A stretch of 64,000 nucleotides of DNA from Rosa chinensis (GCF_002994745.2 NC_037094.1:17508001-17572000); one strand, 5' to 3'; shown: positions 45,433 to 58,388, counted from the first letter of the stretch. Made by a program: numbers and translations. Notes: generated by a model from the letters alone, not told the origin.

Positions 45433-48400
45433 CCCAAACGCGGTGTTTCTCTCGTTGCCTCGTTAAAAACCTTGCCGAGTAACAAAAACCCAGTGGGACA
45501 AAATTAACCTCGGTCGAAGGGGAAAAAGAGCACAACACACCATTCACGATTCAAGACGAACATGTAGACATCTCCCCCTGATGTCTGCACCTCCCCCTGA
45601 TGACTACGATCATGGGAGTTCAGATAATTTCTGCAAGCCAATTCTTGCCACATGTTTCTCGAACGTGGAATTGGGCAATGACTTAGTAAACAAGTCTGCC
45701 TCACTGTCCTCAGATTGAATCTAGTTCATTTTGTTCTCGAGGAGTGTCTGCTGTTGCTGATTATACTTGGTGTTGTCACTTTTGATGTAGCCTTGCCTTA
45801 TTTGTCCAAAACAAGTAGCATTATCTTAAACGCTCGTAGGCTCAACTGTGGTAGACTTCAAACCACAATTGTTCGAACATGCGTAATTATGGATCCAATC
45901 CATATACATTCACGAACCACTTCGTGAAGAGCAATGATCTCTGCATTGTTCGAAGATATAGCGACTAGGGTCTACTATGTAGACCTCCAAGATGTCACGG
46001 TCTTTTCCCATGGTGAACACTTAACCGAATTGGGAATGACCATTGTGTGGGTCAGACAGATACCCAACATCAGCAAAACCTTCCAAAACACATGTCGTTT
46101 TGGAATGGGGATAGAGAACGCAGGCCAGCGTTGGTGGCGTTTCTGGTGTGTGATGGGTCCGAATTCATCATCTCTTCGTAAGGATAGAACAAGCCCATAT
46201 CAATTGTACATCTCAAATATCGAAAGATATCTTTTACACCAATCCAATGGCGTCGCGTTGGCACAGAGCTATATCTAGCTAATAAGTTCACAACATATGA
46301 GATGTCCGGTCTTGTACATTGAGATAAGTACAATAATGCGCCTATTGTACTAAGTAAGGCGCTTTTGCCTCTAGCACATCTTCGTCATCATCCTTTCGAC
46401 GAAGAGGATCATTTTTAGGATCAAGACTACGGACGATCATGGGGGTGCTTGAAGGCTTGACCTTGTCAAAATGCCTAAGCATCTATCGACACGATGCTCA
46501 AGTTCCAAACCGAGACATAATCGTGTTCTCCCAAAATCCTTTATCTCAAACTCAGATTTCAAGTGTTCAGCGGTTTCCCTTAACTCTTTAAGGGCTTCTA
46601 ATGAAGATCATGTCCAACATGAACCGCGATAGAATCCGAAACTTGTCATAGAAACGCGTGGGCATATCCCTTCCCAATCAAGTAGTCACTTTAGTGAGCG
46701 TTTCAACCTCTTTGTAAACGCGCTCCATGGTCTAAAGCCACTTGACTTAGGTAAATGAAGTTCACCATGAACCTTCATGTATATTCCGTATCTAGATCCC
46801 TATAGAGATACGTAGTGACCACATTTGTAAACTGCATGTTCAGTTATTCGAAAACTACCAAACTGACAGGGTAGTGGAGTGCAATGACATCCATTACGAG
46901 AGAATATGTCTCATCGTAGTCGATTCCAGGGCGTTTTGTGAGAAGCCTTGCGCCATAAGGCGAGATTACCATATCTTTTTCTCACTACGTTTTCTAACGA
47001 AGACCCATTAGTCAACAGGTTTTATGTTAGGAGGTGTTGGCATCTCTAGCTCGAAAACCTTCCTCTTCGTTAGAGAATCCATCTTAACTTGGATCGCATC
47101 TTTCCATTTAGGCCAAAAACTCTCTACGTTGGCATTCATTCATCAACGGAGCGTGGTTCGATATCATCGGACTCAGCAAACTCATGCGCAACAAAATGCG
47201 TAACTACATCATCAATTATGATGGAGTTTATATCCCACGTCTCATGTACACTAGTGTAAGTTTCATAGAGCTCTATATTCTCAGGAACATGTTTTGACGT
47301 TGAGGCGTCCCCCAACGATAACCATAACCCGGAGGATACTCATGAGACAGATTTTGAGTCTTGATGATTAAAGGATTGGAATGTGCCAAAGTATCCTTCG
47401 AACCCACAGGCCTCCCACGCATCCTAGCTGGGGCCATGGCCTGTAACGCCAGAGTGCCACTCTCTTTGGCATTGGCGCCATGCCTACCTCCGTGTAGGGT
47501 GGCACTTACGTCCTCTCGTAGGGACGTCCTTCCTTGCAGGCATGTTTGCAGCATATTTGTGTGATCTCGTCACTTTAATAGGGATCAAGATGAGACATAG
47601 TGGGGACAGACTACGACAATTCCTGTCGTTCCTGTTGAACATTCGTGTTCTTATCTCCCCCTAACGACGGGAAGACTGTCTCATCAAAGTGACATCCGCA
47701 AATCTAGAGGTAAGGAGATCGCCTAGGAAGGGCATTTAAGTGGCGAGCGATTGTTGGAAGCTCAAATCCAACGTAGTTGCCCATTCGTCTTGTAAGGACC
47801 CATCATAGAGCGCTGTGGCTGCGCAATTGGCACATAAATGGCTCACTCAAATGTGCGTAAGTACAAAAGACGTGTACCCAGTCACTAGATGTAACGCAGA
47901 GGTACATTGAGTGGCGGTAGGTCGTAGACGAATTAGCATAGCTGCATGCGATATTGCATCACCCTAAGCGGATGTAAGAAGATTGGTGCGCATTACCAAT
48001 GTTCGGACTACCATCGTAGTCGTTTCCGCGAGACCAATTGGGTGTGCTCATGGGAATATGATGTCGAACATCAGTCCCAAATGCAATAACCATCGAAAGT
48101 CTTCGATGTAAGCTCACTAGCATAGTCAAATCCAATTGACTGAATATGATGATTTGGGGAGTGAGCCCATTGTCATATGATATGTGCTAGGAGTGTAGCG
48201 TAAGCAGCATTTATATGTGGACAATGGCACAACACGTGACCAGCCTGTTTGCGTGTCAACCAACATCATAAAATATTTAAGCGTCCGCAAGTTGGTTGAA
48301 TCAATCCACAAAATCCCTAAGGATTCTTTGTAAGAACAGAATGAGTAATGTCATATCCTTTGCATAGGACGGTCTCAGTCCTAATTTCCCTAAGGAACAG

Positions 48401-49233
48401 GCTTAGTAAAACGAGCGAGAGGCTTTAGAAGCAACCAATGAGAATTTTGGTTAGGCCTGAGCGTCTGAAACACTATTTTGAAGCATGTTGGTGATTGCAG
48501 CATCACCTAGGGCGCCATCACCATGATGGACGCCATCCATGGAGTCATGGATAGGGACTACGCCAGCCCTAGGCTGGTGGTGGACTGAGGCGGTGCCCTA
48601 GGCAGCAACGTCGGTCACACTTAGTCTAAGAATCAACTTTTGATTCATGCTTCGTTTCGCTCGAGAGAAAAGATGTCCGTGTGAAGTCTTCTTGTAGACG
48701 GATCATCATATCATGACTAGAATGACCTATCCTGTCGTGACAAAGCCAATATGTGTCTAAATCCAAGAGATCTTCTCTCAAAACCTTATTGGATTTAATA
48801 GCTCGAATAGTGACATAAAGTCCACTAGAGAGACACATAAACGTCTCTAAGATGCGTCTTTGTTCGCAATCATTAGAGGCAATGCAAAGGAACTCATTTC
48901 CGTTCTCTACATGCATTTTCGCATGGAATTCGTTGGCTATTCATATGGTACTATTTGCCCTAAGAGCGTAGAGAATTTCTGTGACAACTGTAATCAAGGT
49001 GCCATTTGACAAGTGGAACTTGGGCTATTCCATGTCTTTGAATTAATACCGATGGTCTAGCCATCGTAGTCACAAAGTCATATGCTCAGAATCAAAATGG
49101 AGTCATAATGAAAAGAACTCGAAATTTTATTCATAAGCCAACGGAATGTATCATTGTTTCTATGATCAAAGAAAATCTAATCCAATAAAAAGTAATATGA
49201 CAATCTCCTACATCTCTTGGAAAATAAAAAGAC
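45433..49233 (-). pseudogene. Copia C pol, heavily degraded
   Basis: Recognisable pieces in element order: the pre-integrase zinc region near 48626-48916 (DTYWLCHDRIGHSSHDMMIRL-like HxxC context), an integrase core piece at 48126-48311 (YFMMLVDTQTGWSRVVPL), and an RT/RNase H linker at 46070-46333 (LSQCTRPDISYVVNLLARYS). RNase H remnants lie at 45715-46060. Between these every frame is interrupted. No intact protease, YVDD motif or DDE triad was found. It would need enzymes in trans to move. Confidence 0.8.
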
Positions 49234-50322
49234 TTAATCAAAATCGCCAATTTCTGGGTCTTGATCCTTGTAGTCTTCCACCCTTAGATCTAGATCACCA
49301 TCTTGATCTTCTTGTGCCATGTAATTTGGTTCCCTTGCTTCACGATACGTCATGTATGCGTTTGCAACATTCTGGGGTGCGGTACATGTTTTGGCCCAAT
49401 GTTCAGTTGATCCACATCGAAAACAAACATCATTATGGTCAGGCTCCCTTGATCGAGGCGCCATTGGGGCGCGATTTGGACGACCTATCCTCTTGGTGGC
49501 GTTACCACCATGGTCGGAGGCTCCGCCTCTCTCTCTCTTCACACGTTAACCTCCACGGTTCCGTGCACGCCTCTCTTGGCGATTTCCTTCCTCTTTAGGG
49601 CTAACATATGGACCAGAACGTCCAGAATTGTCTCTATCCTTAGGGTTTCGCTCCTTGCGTCCTCCATTGGGGGCACGACTATAGTTAGACTCCGGAATAG
49701 GCTTAGTTCCCACGGGTCTAGCATTATAGTTCTTCACAAGGATATTATCGTGCTTTTCAGCTACGTTCATGGCGCCAATGAGCTCATGAAACCTTGTGAT
49801 ACGTCCTGCATTTACATCAATCCGATAATTCTTTGAAATCATCAGTGCAGAGACGGGGAAGGTAGAGAGAGTCTTCTCGATCAACGTCGTATCAGTTATG
49901 GCTTGGCCACAATACTCCATTAGAGACTTGATACGAAGAGCTTCCGAGTTATAATCAAGCACAGACTTGAAATCACAAAAGCGGAGGCTATGCCATCGCA
50001 CTTCTAAATCAGGAAGCAGGGAGTCACGAACGTTGCCAAATCGCTGCTCAAGTTCTACCCATAGCTTTCTTGGGTCTTCCACATTGAGGTATTCATTTTG
50101 GAGCGCGTCATTCATGTGCCTTGTCATGAGAATTATGGCTTTAGCTTGTTTTGCTTCAAAAGCAGTAGCTTGCTCAATGGAGAGCACGTTCTGACTAGGC
50201 TCTTGGATGGTTTCCAGAATTCCATCAGCCTTAAGATGTTGGCGCACATCTCGGACCCACCTACGGTATCCTGCGCCAGTTGTCTCGAGTGGAACAAAGT
50301 TCAACTTGTTCAGGTAACTCAT
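49234..50322 (-). pseudogene. Copia C gag with a single in-frame stop
   Basis: The ATG at 50322-50320 starts MSYLNKLNFVPLETTG, followed by the Copia gag motifs RRWVRDVRQHLK, LWVELEQRFGN and TLIEKTLSTFP. A Gly/Arg-rich stretch leads to a TAA at 49548-49546. The same frame then continues to 49234 with a CCHC zinc knuckle (CFRCGSTEHWAKTC). The protein is otherwise uninterrupted over about 360 codons, much better preserved than pol. It would assemble the particle, and the stop would remove the RNA-binding knuckle. Confidence 0.9.
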
Positions 50323-51352
50323 CTTGAAAAACAACACAAGATTAGGGTTAGTTTCGGAGCGAAAAAGGCTACCACGAAAAACTATTAAATTTCTGAGCGT
50401 AGTCGCTTCCAAGAAATTAGGAATTTTCTGAGCCTAGTCGCTTCCAAGAAAATCTGATTCCAAGAGGGGTTTTGGATTAGATCGAAATAATGATGTATGT
50501 GGTCGATCGTTTTCTTCTCAACAAACTCTAAGTTTGGAGGACTCTACAAGCTCCAAGCTTGGAGTGAGCGCGAACCCCCACAGTTCGGCTTTTGGTCTCC
50601 CCTATGTAGAGAAAGGGGGGTAGAAGAAGGGATGTTGGAAGTTCCTGAGAAAAGAAGAAGAAATATTAAAAAAAACTTCAAAAAACGGGAACTTTTAGAA
50701 AAGTTTACCTTAAAAGATGGCCGGGAAAATGTCGCCCTAAAAGTTACTGTAGTTGCCGGAAAAGTACTGTAGCTCCGGGAAAAGTACTGTAGCTGACAGG
50801 AAAAAGTCATCGGAAAGTGCCGGAAAAGTTTCCGGAAAAGCGTTGACCAATGCTGACGTGGCAGTGGGTCAGGGTACTGACGTGGCCGTGGGGTCTGCGT
50901 CAGTGGGCTTGGGCTTCTGTCCTTCTGGGCTTCTTTTGCTTTCTCTTTTTTTGTTTTTTTTTCTTTTCTTTTTTGCCGGTTCAAGATGCAGCAGCTCAAG
51001 TGGTCGGTTCATGCCTTTTTAGGCCGGTTTTTGCAAATTTTCTTTCGGTTCCTGAAACTTCATATCAATGGGCTTCTGGTATCAAAATTTGGTGAAATTT
51101 GAAGGTCCGGAAGATGGTGAACCGGTGGAATATTTGCTGCGAGTTGTATGGAGCTTCCGGTGGCCGGTTCGGTAAGTTTCCGGCTGGTTCTTGGGGTGGG
51201 GCCGCCTGTTCTGGACTCCTGTGATCGATTCCTTTAAGGTGTGAGGTGGAGGCAGAAAAGGCTTCAACGATTTGTATTCGGATTCAAGGTTTTTAGCTTC
51301 TTGAATGAGGGTTTGGCTATTTGTTTCAGGGTTAGGGCTCGTGCTGATAACG
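50323..51352 (-). other. Copia C leader
   Basis: About 1 kb of untranslated leader between PBS and gag. It contains repeated CCGGAAAAGT-type motifs (50750-50840) and T-rich GGGCTT segments, and resembles positions 1-560 (Copia A). Open frames here have no domain. Confidence 0.75.
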
Positions 51353-51570
51353 TGTTGTAGAGAAACTGAATTTGAGAGGAATTTGCTGTGTATTCTCATT
51401 GATAATAGGGGCCTCTTTATATAGAGGATTACAATGCATAGAATCTCAATCATACAAGGAAAGTAATTCTACATTGATTAGGATTCTAGATCATTCTAAT
51501 TAAATCCTATTACCACTAGGTCAAGTAACCTATAGTTTGGGGTAAACACAAATTATGTTTTCTTTGAACA
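51353..51570 (-). repeat. Copia C 5' LTR
   Basis: The partner of 45200-45417, 218 bp, about 97% identical by eye. The sequence CGTGCTGATAACG lies immediately inside (51340-51352), at the primer-binding position, as in Copia A and B. Confidence 0.95.
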
Positions 51571-53385
51571 GCTTTTTATTTGTTTAACAGTTTTTGCATG
51601 GGGCATTACGTTCTTGCGTAGCACGTGGAAGTGAAGGTGATGGAGCATGGGTAGCAAGCGCTGTCGTTTTAGTGTTTTAATTGAAATGACCTCATGACCT
51701 CAATGGTATGTCGTCAGATCCTAATAACAACAAAAAGTGGGGATTTGTGCACAGTTGTCGGTTTGGCTGTTATCTAGTATCTACAACATGTCATGTGCTC
51801 AAGTACAACTTGTGCAACCCACTATATTGATGAGTGACGGTGAAGGGTTTAGAGTCGGGGATACGAAGACGACAACACCCTAGACTAAGACGATTTTTTT
51901 CGCTGGTTGATGCATGCTTGAATGTATAGATTTATTTATTTAGTGAAGATTCATGACGCTATTGTAATCTATGATTTGGTTTTCAGTGGCCACTTATATT
52001 CAACAATTTTATTAATTAAAATTTAATAGCAGCCGTATCAATTTTTATATTCTCTCAAATTAGAGAACGATTTCTCTCTTTTCCAATAAATTTTATATTT
52101 TCACTCTCTTAATTTATTATCGTTAAATTAAGTTAATGAGTGTAAAAACATAACCACGCTTAAAACACTGTAACACATTAAATGAGAGTGGAGAGCATCA
52201 AATGCCCTAACACAGTTTTACTACGTCCTTTTTATTTTGTATACTTCTAATGTAGTCTTTTAAAAAATGTAGTCTTAAGATGATTAATTAATTAGAACTA
52301 AACATGTGCTTGGATTGCTAGCTAATCCATGATTGATGATGGCTCGTAATCATGACTCGTAATCAGATCATCTATTCAATTTGGACCAGCACACGCAGCT
52401 TTCATATTAACTTATAATTAATTAGATATTTTACTGATACACTACCCACTACCTACGATACATATCTTAATTGTTTGTGTCATTAACTCTGACTAGTTGA
52501 TGTGCCTGTTGATCTAATCAAGTTGTCTATCATTTTTCTGTCGCATCTTGTTTGTAGCTATTAGATTAGAGAATAAATATTGAATTCATCAAATAAAACT
52601 AATAGCCAAACGTACGTCAAAGTTATATGGTTGGCAAAAAATAAAAACTATAGTACCGCCGTTACATATATGGAAGCCATGAAAGGGTACTTATTAACGC
52701 TCTTTATATTAATGTAATTCTATGTATTCTTAATGTCTTATGGTTAATAAAGTCTAATCAATTAAATCATGCTATGTGCATAAGTCCGTGTACTGCCAAA
52801 AGGGTTAATTCCTACCTAGAACTGTCACCTACAAAAAATCCACTTGCATAAGAATAATTGTGATCCAGTGTTGATGTAAAAACACGAGTAATTGATATAT
52901 ATATATTGATTTCTTAATCTCACATGTTGTTTTCTTCTTCCTATCAGAAACACAAGAGAATATAGTACAATCGATTAGACAAAGAAAGAAGCATAATAAT
53001 CTTTCCGTGGCAAAATATCTAACGCAATTAGCTAGATGCCGGGCCAAAAACCTCATCACATTTATAGTGAACAATCATGAATATATCCGAAAAAATTAAT
53101 TTATACACGTTTTATGCACAAAGTAATTTTTACTTGAAGTGAAACTGACTTTTACTGTTTTAGAGCATCTCCAGCAATACTAGCAATTTTTTACTCAAAT
53201 TTTTGCCGTAGTAACTAAAATATTATTTTAACTAACCACTTTTAAAATACGACTACATTAGTTCTCTCTATTTTAGCTAGGTTTAAATTTATATTATTTA
53301 TTAAATAAAAAAATAGTTTAAATGTATTTATAAATTACATATAATAACTTAAAAATGTTTTAAATTAACAAAAATAATAGAGAGA
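51571..53385. other. Intergenic DNA between Copia C and Copia D
   Basis: No gene seen. Several blocks (51640-51790, 52310-52400, 52785-52870, 52985-53160) are similar to blocks in 59200-60880, suggesting an old duplication split by the retrotransposons. Confidence 0.5.
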
Positions 53386-53598
53386 TGTAAAAGTAAAAAT
53401 GGATTGGAATTGGTCAACTCATTTCATTTCATAGTCCCTCTATATAAGGATAGAATTACAACTGAAATATTAATTACATTAAATACATTGAATGCTGATT
53501 GATCTATAATTGTGTTGATTGATGGTAATCACTGATCCCTTGATTTCCTTTCCGTCAGTTGCTTTGACGAAGGCACATAATATGTTTTTCCTTTAACA
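53386..53598 (-). repeat. Copia D 3' LTR
   Basis: 213 bp from TGTAAAAGTA to CTTTAACA. It shares CTCATTTCATTTCATAGTCC, AATATTAATTACATTAAATA and the TCCGTCAGTTGCTTTGACGA-type end with the Copia B LTR. The second LTR of this copy is missing. Confidence 0.9.
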
Positions 53599-53841
53599 CT
53601 CCCTCTTGTGCCAAGTCAAAGACGAAATGGTGCATAAGTTGTTGCCTCACTAAAAACCTTGCCAAGTAACAATAAAAAACCTGTGGGACAAAAATACACT
53701 TTGGTCGAAGGAAAAGAGCACAACGCACCTTTTACATTTGAGTATGACATGTGTGTGTTAGACTCCCCCTGACGTCTACACCTCCCCCTGATACTTACAT
53801 TAATCAAGGGAGCTTGGAAAGTCTTCGCATTCCTATGCTTT

Positions 53842-56800
53842 TCACATGTTTCTCAAATGTGGCCTTAGACAGTGATTTGGTGAACAAATCTGCGCCACAT
53901 TCTCCTCAAATCTTACTTGATTCATTTGCATCTTGAGGAGACATTGTTGTTGCTGATTGTAGGAAGACTTTGGCGATATGTGTTTTGTATTATCACCCTT
54001 GATATATCCTACCTTCCTCTGTTTGATGCAAGCTGCATTATCTTCATAAATGCAAGTAGACTCTTCAGTGGTAGATTTCAAACCACTAGTCCCTCTAATA
54101 TGTGTAATGATAGTTCTTAACCATATACACTCACGAACCATCTCAAGTAGAGCGATGATCTCTGAGTGGTTCGAGGAGGTAGCCACAAGGGTTTGCTTGG
54201 TTGATCTCCAAGATATCGCCGTGTTCCCAATGGTAAATACATAACCATTTTGGGAACGACCTTTATGTGGGTCAGAGAGGTACCCAGTATTAGCAAAACC
54301 AACCAAAAGGTCATTTGGCATTTCAGTGTAGTGAGTGGTGCTTTCGCCATCAACATTTCCTTTAGGGATTGCAGTTCCATATGCGGTCCCTCTTGTCTCT
54401 CTGTAGGGAAAAAACAGTCCCAAGTCAATGGTTCCTTTTAGGTATCGGAAAAACATTCTTGATACCATTCCAGTGACGCTGCGTTGGCGCTGAGCTAAAT
54501 TTAGCTAACAAGTTCACTGAGAATGCAATGTCTGGTCGAGTACATTGGGCTAAGTACAATAATGTGCCTATTTCACTTGGATAGGGAATTTCAGCTCCCA
54601 ACACCTCTTCGTCATCTTCCTTTGGACGAAATGAATCTTTCTTTGCATCCAAGTTTCGACCAATCATGGGAGTGCTAGTAGGATGCGCTTTGTCCATGTT
54701 AAATTTCCTGACTTTTGGACATACGCAGACTGGTGGATTAGTATTCCACAAACTCGGTGTTCTAGTTCAAGGCCTAGATAGAATCTAGTTTTCCCAAGAT
54801 CCTTCATCTCAAATTCGGATTTCAAGTAGCCCGCGGTTTCTCTTATTTCATCAAGAGTACCTATTATGTTCATATCATCGACATATGCTGCTACAATTGC
54901 AAATCCGGAACTTGTTTTCTTTATGAATACGCAGGGCATACTTCATCGTTCTTATATCTCTTCCCAATCAAGTAGTCACTTAGACGGGTATACCACATTC
55001 CCCCGGATTGTTTCAAACCATAAAGTGAGCGTTTCAACTTAATTGCAAATGCACTCTGTGGTTTAGAGTCACTTGACTTGGGTAATGTAAGGCCATCAGA
55101 CACTTTTCATATATATCTCTGAATCTAGATCCCCATAGAGATATGCAGTAACCACATCCATGACCTGCATTTCCAGTCCTTCGAAAATTACTAAGCTAAC
55201 TAAGTAGCGGAGCGTTATAACGTCTATTTTGGGAGAGAATGTCTCCTCGTAGTCAATTCCAGGACGTTGTGAGAAACCTTGCGTCACAAGGCGAGCCTTG
55301 TACCTTAGGACTTCATTCTTATCATTACGCTTTCTGACAAAGACTCATTTATATCCTATAAGCTTTACACTTGGTGGGGTTAGCACTACCAGACCAAATA
55401 CCCGTCTCTTTTTCAGAGAATCTAATTATGCCTGGATTGTTTCATTCCATTTAGGCCAATCTGCTCTTTGTTGACATTTTGCAACAGAGCGTGGTTCGAT
55501 ATCATCGTGCTCTATGATTTGTTGAGCAACAGTGTATGCAAATACATCATCAATGTGTATGGAAGATCTTTCTATCAACTCATACGCACTCTCATAGTCT
55601 ATTGAGATTTCTTTGTTCTCTGGAATCATTTTAAACATCGGAGCGTCCTCCAGTATTGATTTATGGACATAATTATAATCAAAGACAATCTCATGAGAGG
55701 GATTCTATACATTGATGATTGGTTTGTGCCTTACTCACCCTCTTCTTCCTTGGGTGAGTGTCAATCGAACCAAGTGGCCTCCCCCTCTTCCTTAGGGAGC
55801 CACGGCCTCAACCGCACCTCCACTAAGTGTGGTTGCAGTGCCTCTATCTGCGACACCGTGCCCCTTGTTGGGGACTTCTAACCTTGCAGGCACATTTGCA
55901 GCTGGAATATGTGATCTCGTCACTTTTACGATATCAGTAAACGCATCAGGCATCGAATCTGCTACGTTCTGAAGATCGATTATTCTTTTCACTTCACTTT
56001 CACTTTGTGAAGTGCTGGGATCAAAATGAGACAGAGTGGGAACAAACCACGACAATTCCTGTCGTTCCCTTGGAAAATCCTTTTTCCTATCTTTCCCTAA
56101 TGACGGGAAGACTGTTTCATCAAAGTGACAATCCGCAAATCTAGCGGTAAAGAGATCGCCTGTCAAGGGTTCCAAATAGCAGATAATTGTTGGAAATTCG
56201 TATCCAACATAAATACTTAATTGTCTCTAAGGACCCATTTTGGTGCGCTGTGGGGGCGCAATAGGTACATATCCTGCGCAACCAAATATGCGTAAGTGTG
56301 AAATGTCAGGCTCATATCCAGTTACCAACTGGTACGCAAAAAAAAATTGTTGGCTAGTAGTGGGTCTGAAGCGAATAAGTAAAGCTGCGTGCAATATTGC
56401 ATAACCCCATGTAGATATAGGTAGGTTGGTGCGCATAACCAATGCCCTAGCCTGCCATTTGTAGCCTTTTGATGGTGGCTTCTGCGTGACCGTTTTGTGT
56501 ATGCACATGGGGTACAGGATGCTCTACATCGATCCCAATAAGCATGCAATATTCATCAAATGCTTTTGATGTAAACTCTCCAGCGTTATCAAGCCTTATA
56601 GACTTGATAGGGTTATCAGGGTGGTGAGCCCTTAAACGTATAATCTGTGCTAGGAGTTTTGCAGCATTTCTTGTGGACAATAAAACGACATGTGACCAGA
56701 TTATCGAAGCATCCACCAGAACCATAAAGTACTTGAATGGTTCGCATTCTGGATGGATAGGTCCACATACATTTCTTTGTATCCTTTGTAAGAATGGAAT

Positions 56801-57560
56801 GTTTTGTTTTGTATCTTTAGCATAGGAAGGTCTCGATCCTGTTTTTGCTAAAGAGCAGGTTTTGCAAAACGAGTGATGTGCCTTTGAAATAGTCAATGAG
56901 ACATAATGGGAGGGAGGTAGTGCTTCTGGTACTTCAGAAGGCAATGACTGCATTTGAGCAATACTAGAACTGACACCTTGCAGTGTGGCGGATTTTTCTC
57001 CCATTTTTCACTCGAAAGAAGGGATGTCCGTGTGAGTTCTTTAAAAATACGGATCATCATGTCAAGACCGGGGTGCCCTAGGCGGTCATGCAAAAGCCAG
57101 TATGAGTCAGTGTCCCACATTTCATTGTTGGTGACAGTATAGGATTCAATGATCCGAATCATAGTGAGCTACAGTCCACTCGATTGACTCATAAGTTTCT
57201 CTAAGATGCGTTTCCTTCCACAGTCATTAGATGTAATATCAAGGTATTCAGTTTCATTCTCACGGTGTGTTTTTACATGATAACCGTTGGCACAAATTGC
57301 TTTGAAACATTAACAAGGTTCGATTAGCTCTTGGTGCATATAGAGCGTTTGTGACTTTAAGTGTTGTGCCATTAGGCAGCAAAAAATTTGGCAGTTCCTC
57401 GCCCTTTTATTAGTTGTGATAATCCAATCATCGTAGTCACAGAGGAATTATAGGCTATTAGTTCAATGAATAATTGCCTATTTCTTAATATTATGTGGGT
57501 AGTTCCACTATCATCTAAGCACTCAAGTTCTCCTCCATTCATTCCTACAAATAAATGGGA
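53842..57560 (-). pseudogene. Copia D pol, frameshifted but with recognisable domains
   Basis: In element order: the protease motif DDSGTTH (57535-57494); the pre-integrase zinc region (57162-56893, WLLHDRLGHPGLDMMIRI and FCKTCSLAK); an integrase core with Asp in VLVDASI, Asp in IRLDNAGEF and Glu in NGHAEA (57004-56447), continuing to 56227. The reverse transcriptase follows in three frames (55287-55096 QGFSQRPGIDYEETFSP, 55103-54921 LKRSLYGLKQS, 54939-54664) with YVDDM at 54885-54871. RNase H is at 54468-53842 (WRSTKQT, SNHSEI, YEDNAACI). The expected Asp of the RNase H GFADAG-like motif reads as Asn. Many frameshifts separate the blocks, so the enzyme set is dead. Confidence 0.88.
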
Positions 57561-57903
57561 GGTATTTAGAAAATATAACTCATATTCTTTAGAGTATTTC
57601 TATTTGCGTAGAATGATATTCTTTTCATTCTAATAATTTTTTCTTTTTTCTAGATGTATTGCTTTACATCTTTATAGTGCTATTTCAAACAATGTAAATA
57701 TGTGTATAGAAATAAATTTGAATAAATTCAGTGCTTCAGAATAAAATTCGAAATTTATTAATAAGTCAACGATAAGCAAATCAAGGTTTTTGTTCAGAAA
57801 TCTAATTCATCAAACCATTCTTTAAGACCAAATAATAGTCTAATTAAAAATGAGGCATTATGCCTTCACAACTATCTTTGGAAAATAAAATGAATAAAGC
57901 AGA

Positions 57904-58380
57904 TCAGTCAAGATTGAGAGCATCCATTGACTTAGCAAGTTCCTCTTTGCCATTGAAGTCTGCAATTGTAAGGTTGATGTTTAGGTCATGACCTCCTTCT
58001 TCCATATAGTGAGCCTCTTGTTCTTTAGACTCTCTATACCTCTTGTAATTGGCTGCTACTCTGTTGTTTGCTTGGCAGTTCTTGTACCAATGCCCAATGA
58101 ATCCACACCTATAGCATGGTTCATTGTCAACTCTTTCCTTTTGCATCTTGTTTCCATGATCCTCGTGTCCCTTTCCACGTGGGTAGGGATCAGTACGTCT
58201 AAACCCCTTTGCATTGGAGGTCTTTCCACCTTTCATTTTTCCATAATGAGCCTCGAGAATTTTCTTTGTCCCAGTGGGCCTGGCATTGTTGTTTAAGAGA
58301 ATCTCATTATGTCTCTCAGCCATTTGCAGTAGGCTTATCAACTTATTGAAGGTTGTGATTCTTTTGTTGTCATACTCCAA
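57904..58380 (-). pseudogene. Copia D gag, C-terminal half
   Basis: The open frame begins within gag at EYDNKRITTFNKLISLLQ and runs to a normal end. It includes the CCHC knuckle CYRCGFIGHWYKNC. It matches Copia B gag closely over this interval, and the upstream half is absent. The break coincides with the junction near 58388, so truncation happened at DNA level and not by frameshift. Confidence 0.85.
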
Positions 58381-58388
58381 CTGATACT

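Larger units (their letters stand above)
45200..51570 (-). mobile_element. Copia C, full-length LTR retrotransposon
   Basis: A 6371-bp element with an exact 5-bp target duplication, GCTTT (45195-45199 and 51571-51575). Two 218-bp LTRs, TG...CA, lie at 45200-45417 and 51353-51570. On the minus strand: the PBS-position motif next to the 5' LTR (51352-51340), a leader of about 1 kb, gag (50322-49234), pol remnants to about 45450, and a purine tract ACACAAGGGGGAG just before the 3' LTR. The order gag, integrase, reverse transcriptase/RNase H identifies Ty1/Copia. Pol is riddled with stops and frameshifts. LTR and leader are of the same family as Copia A. Confidence 0.95.
53386..58388 (-). mobile_element. 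Copia D, LTR retrotransposon lacking its 5' end
   Basis: The 3' LTR is at 53386-53598. Reading right to left on the minus strand, the element holds the C-terminal half of gag (58380-57904), protease, integrase, reverse transcriptase and RNase H, then a purine tract CACAAGAGGGAG before the LTR. The N-terminal half of gag, the leader and the 5' LTR are absent. The sequence changes abruptly near 58388 into unrelated, pararetrovirus-like DNA. LTR and coding sequence match Copia B. No target duplication can be defined. Confidence 0.9.

Noticed and set aside
51082..51453. 123-codon minus-strand frame across the Copia C LTR and leader
   Set aside because: It spans LTR, primer site and untranslated leader, and contains no retroelement protein motif.
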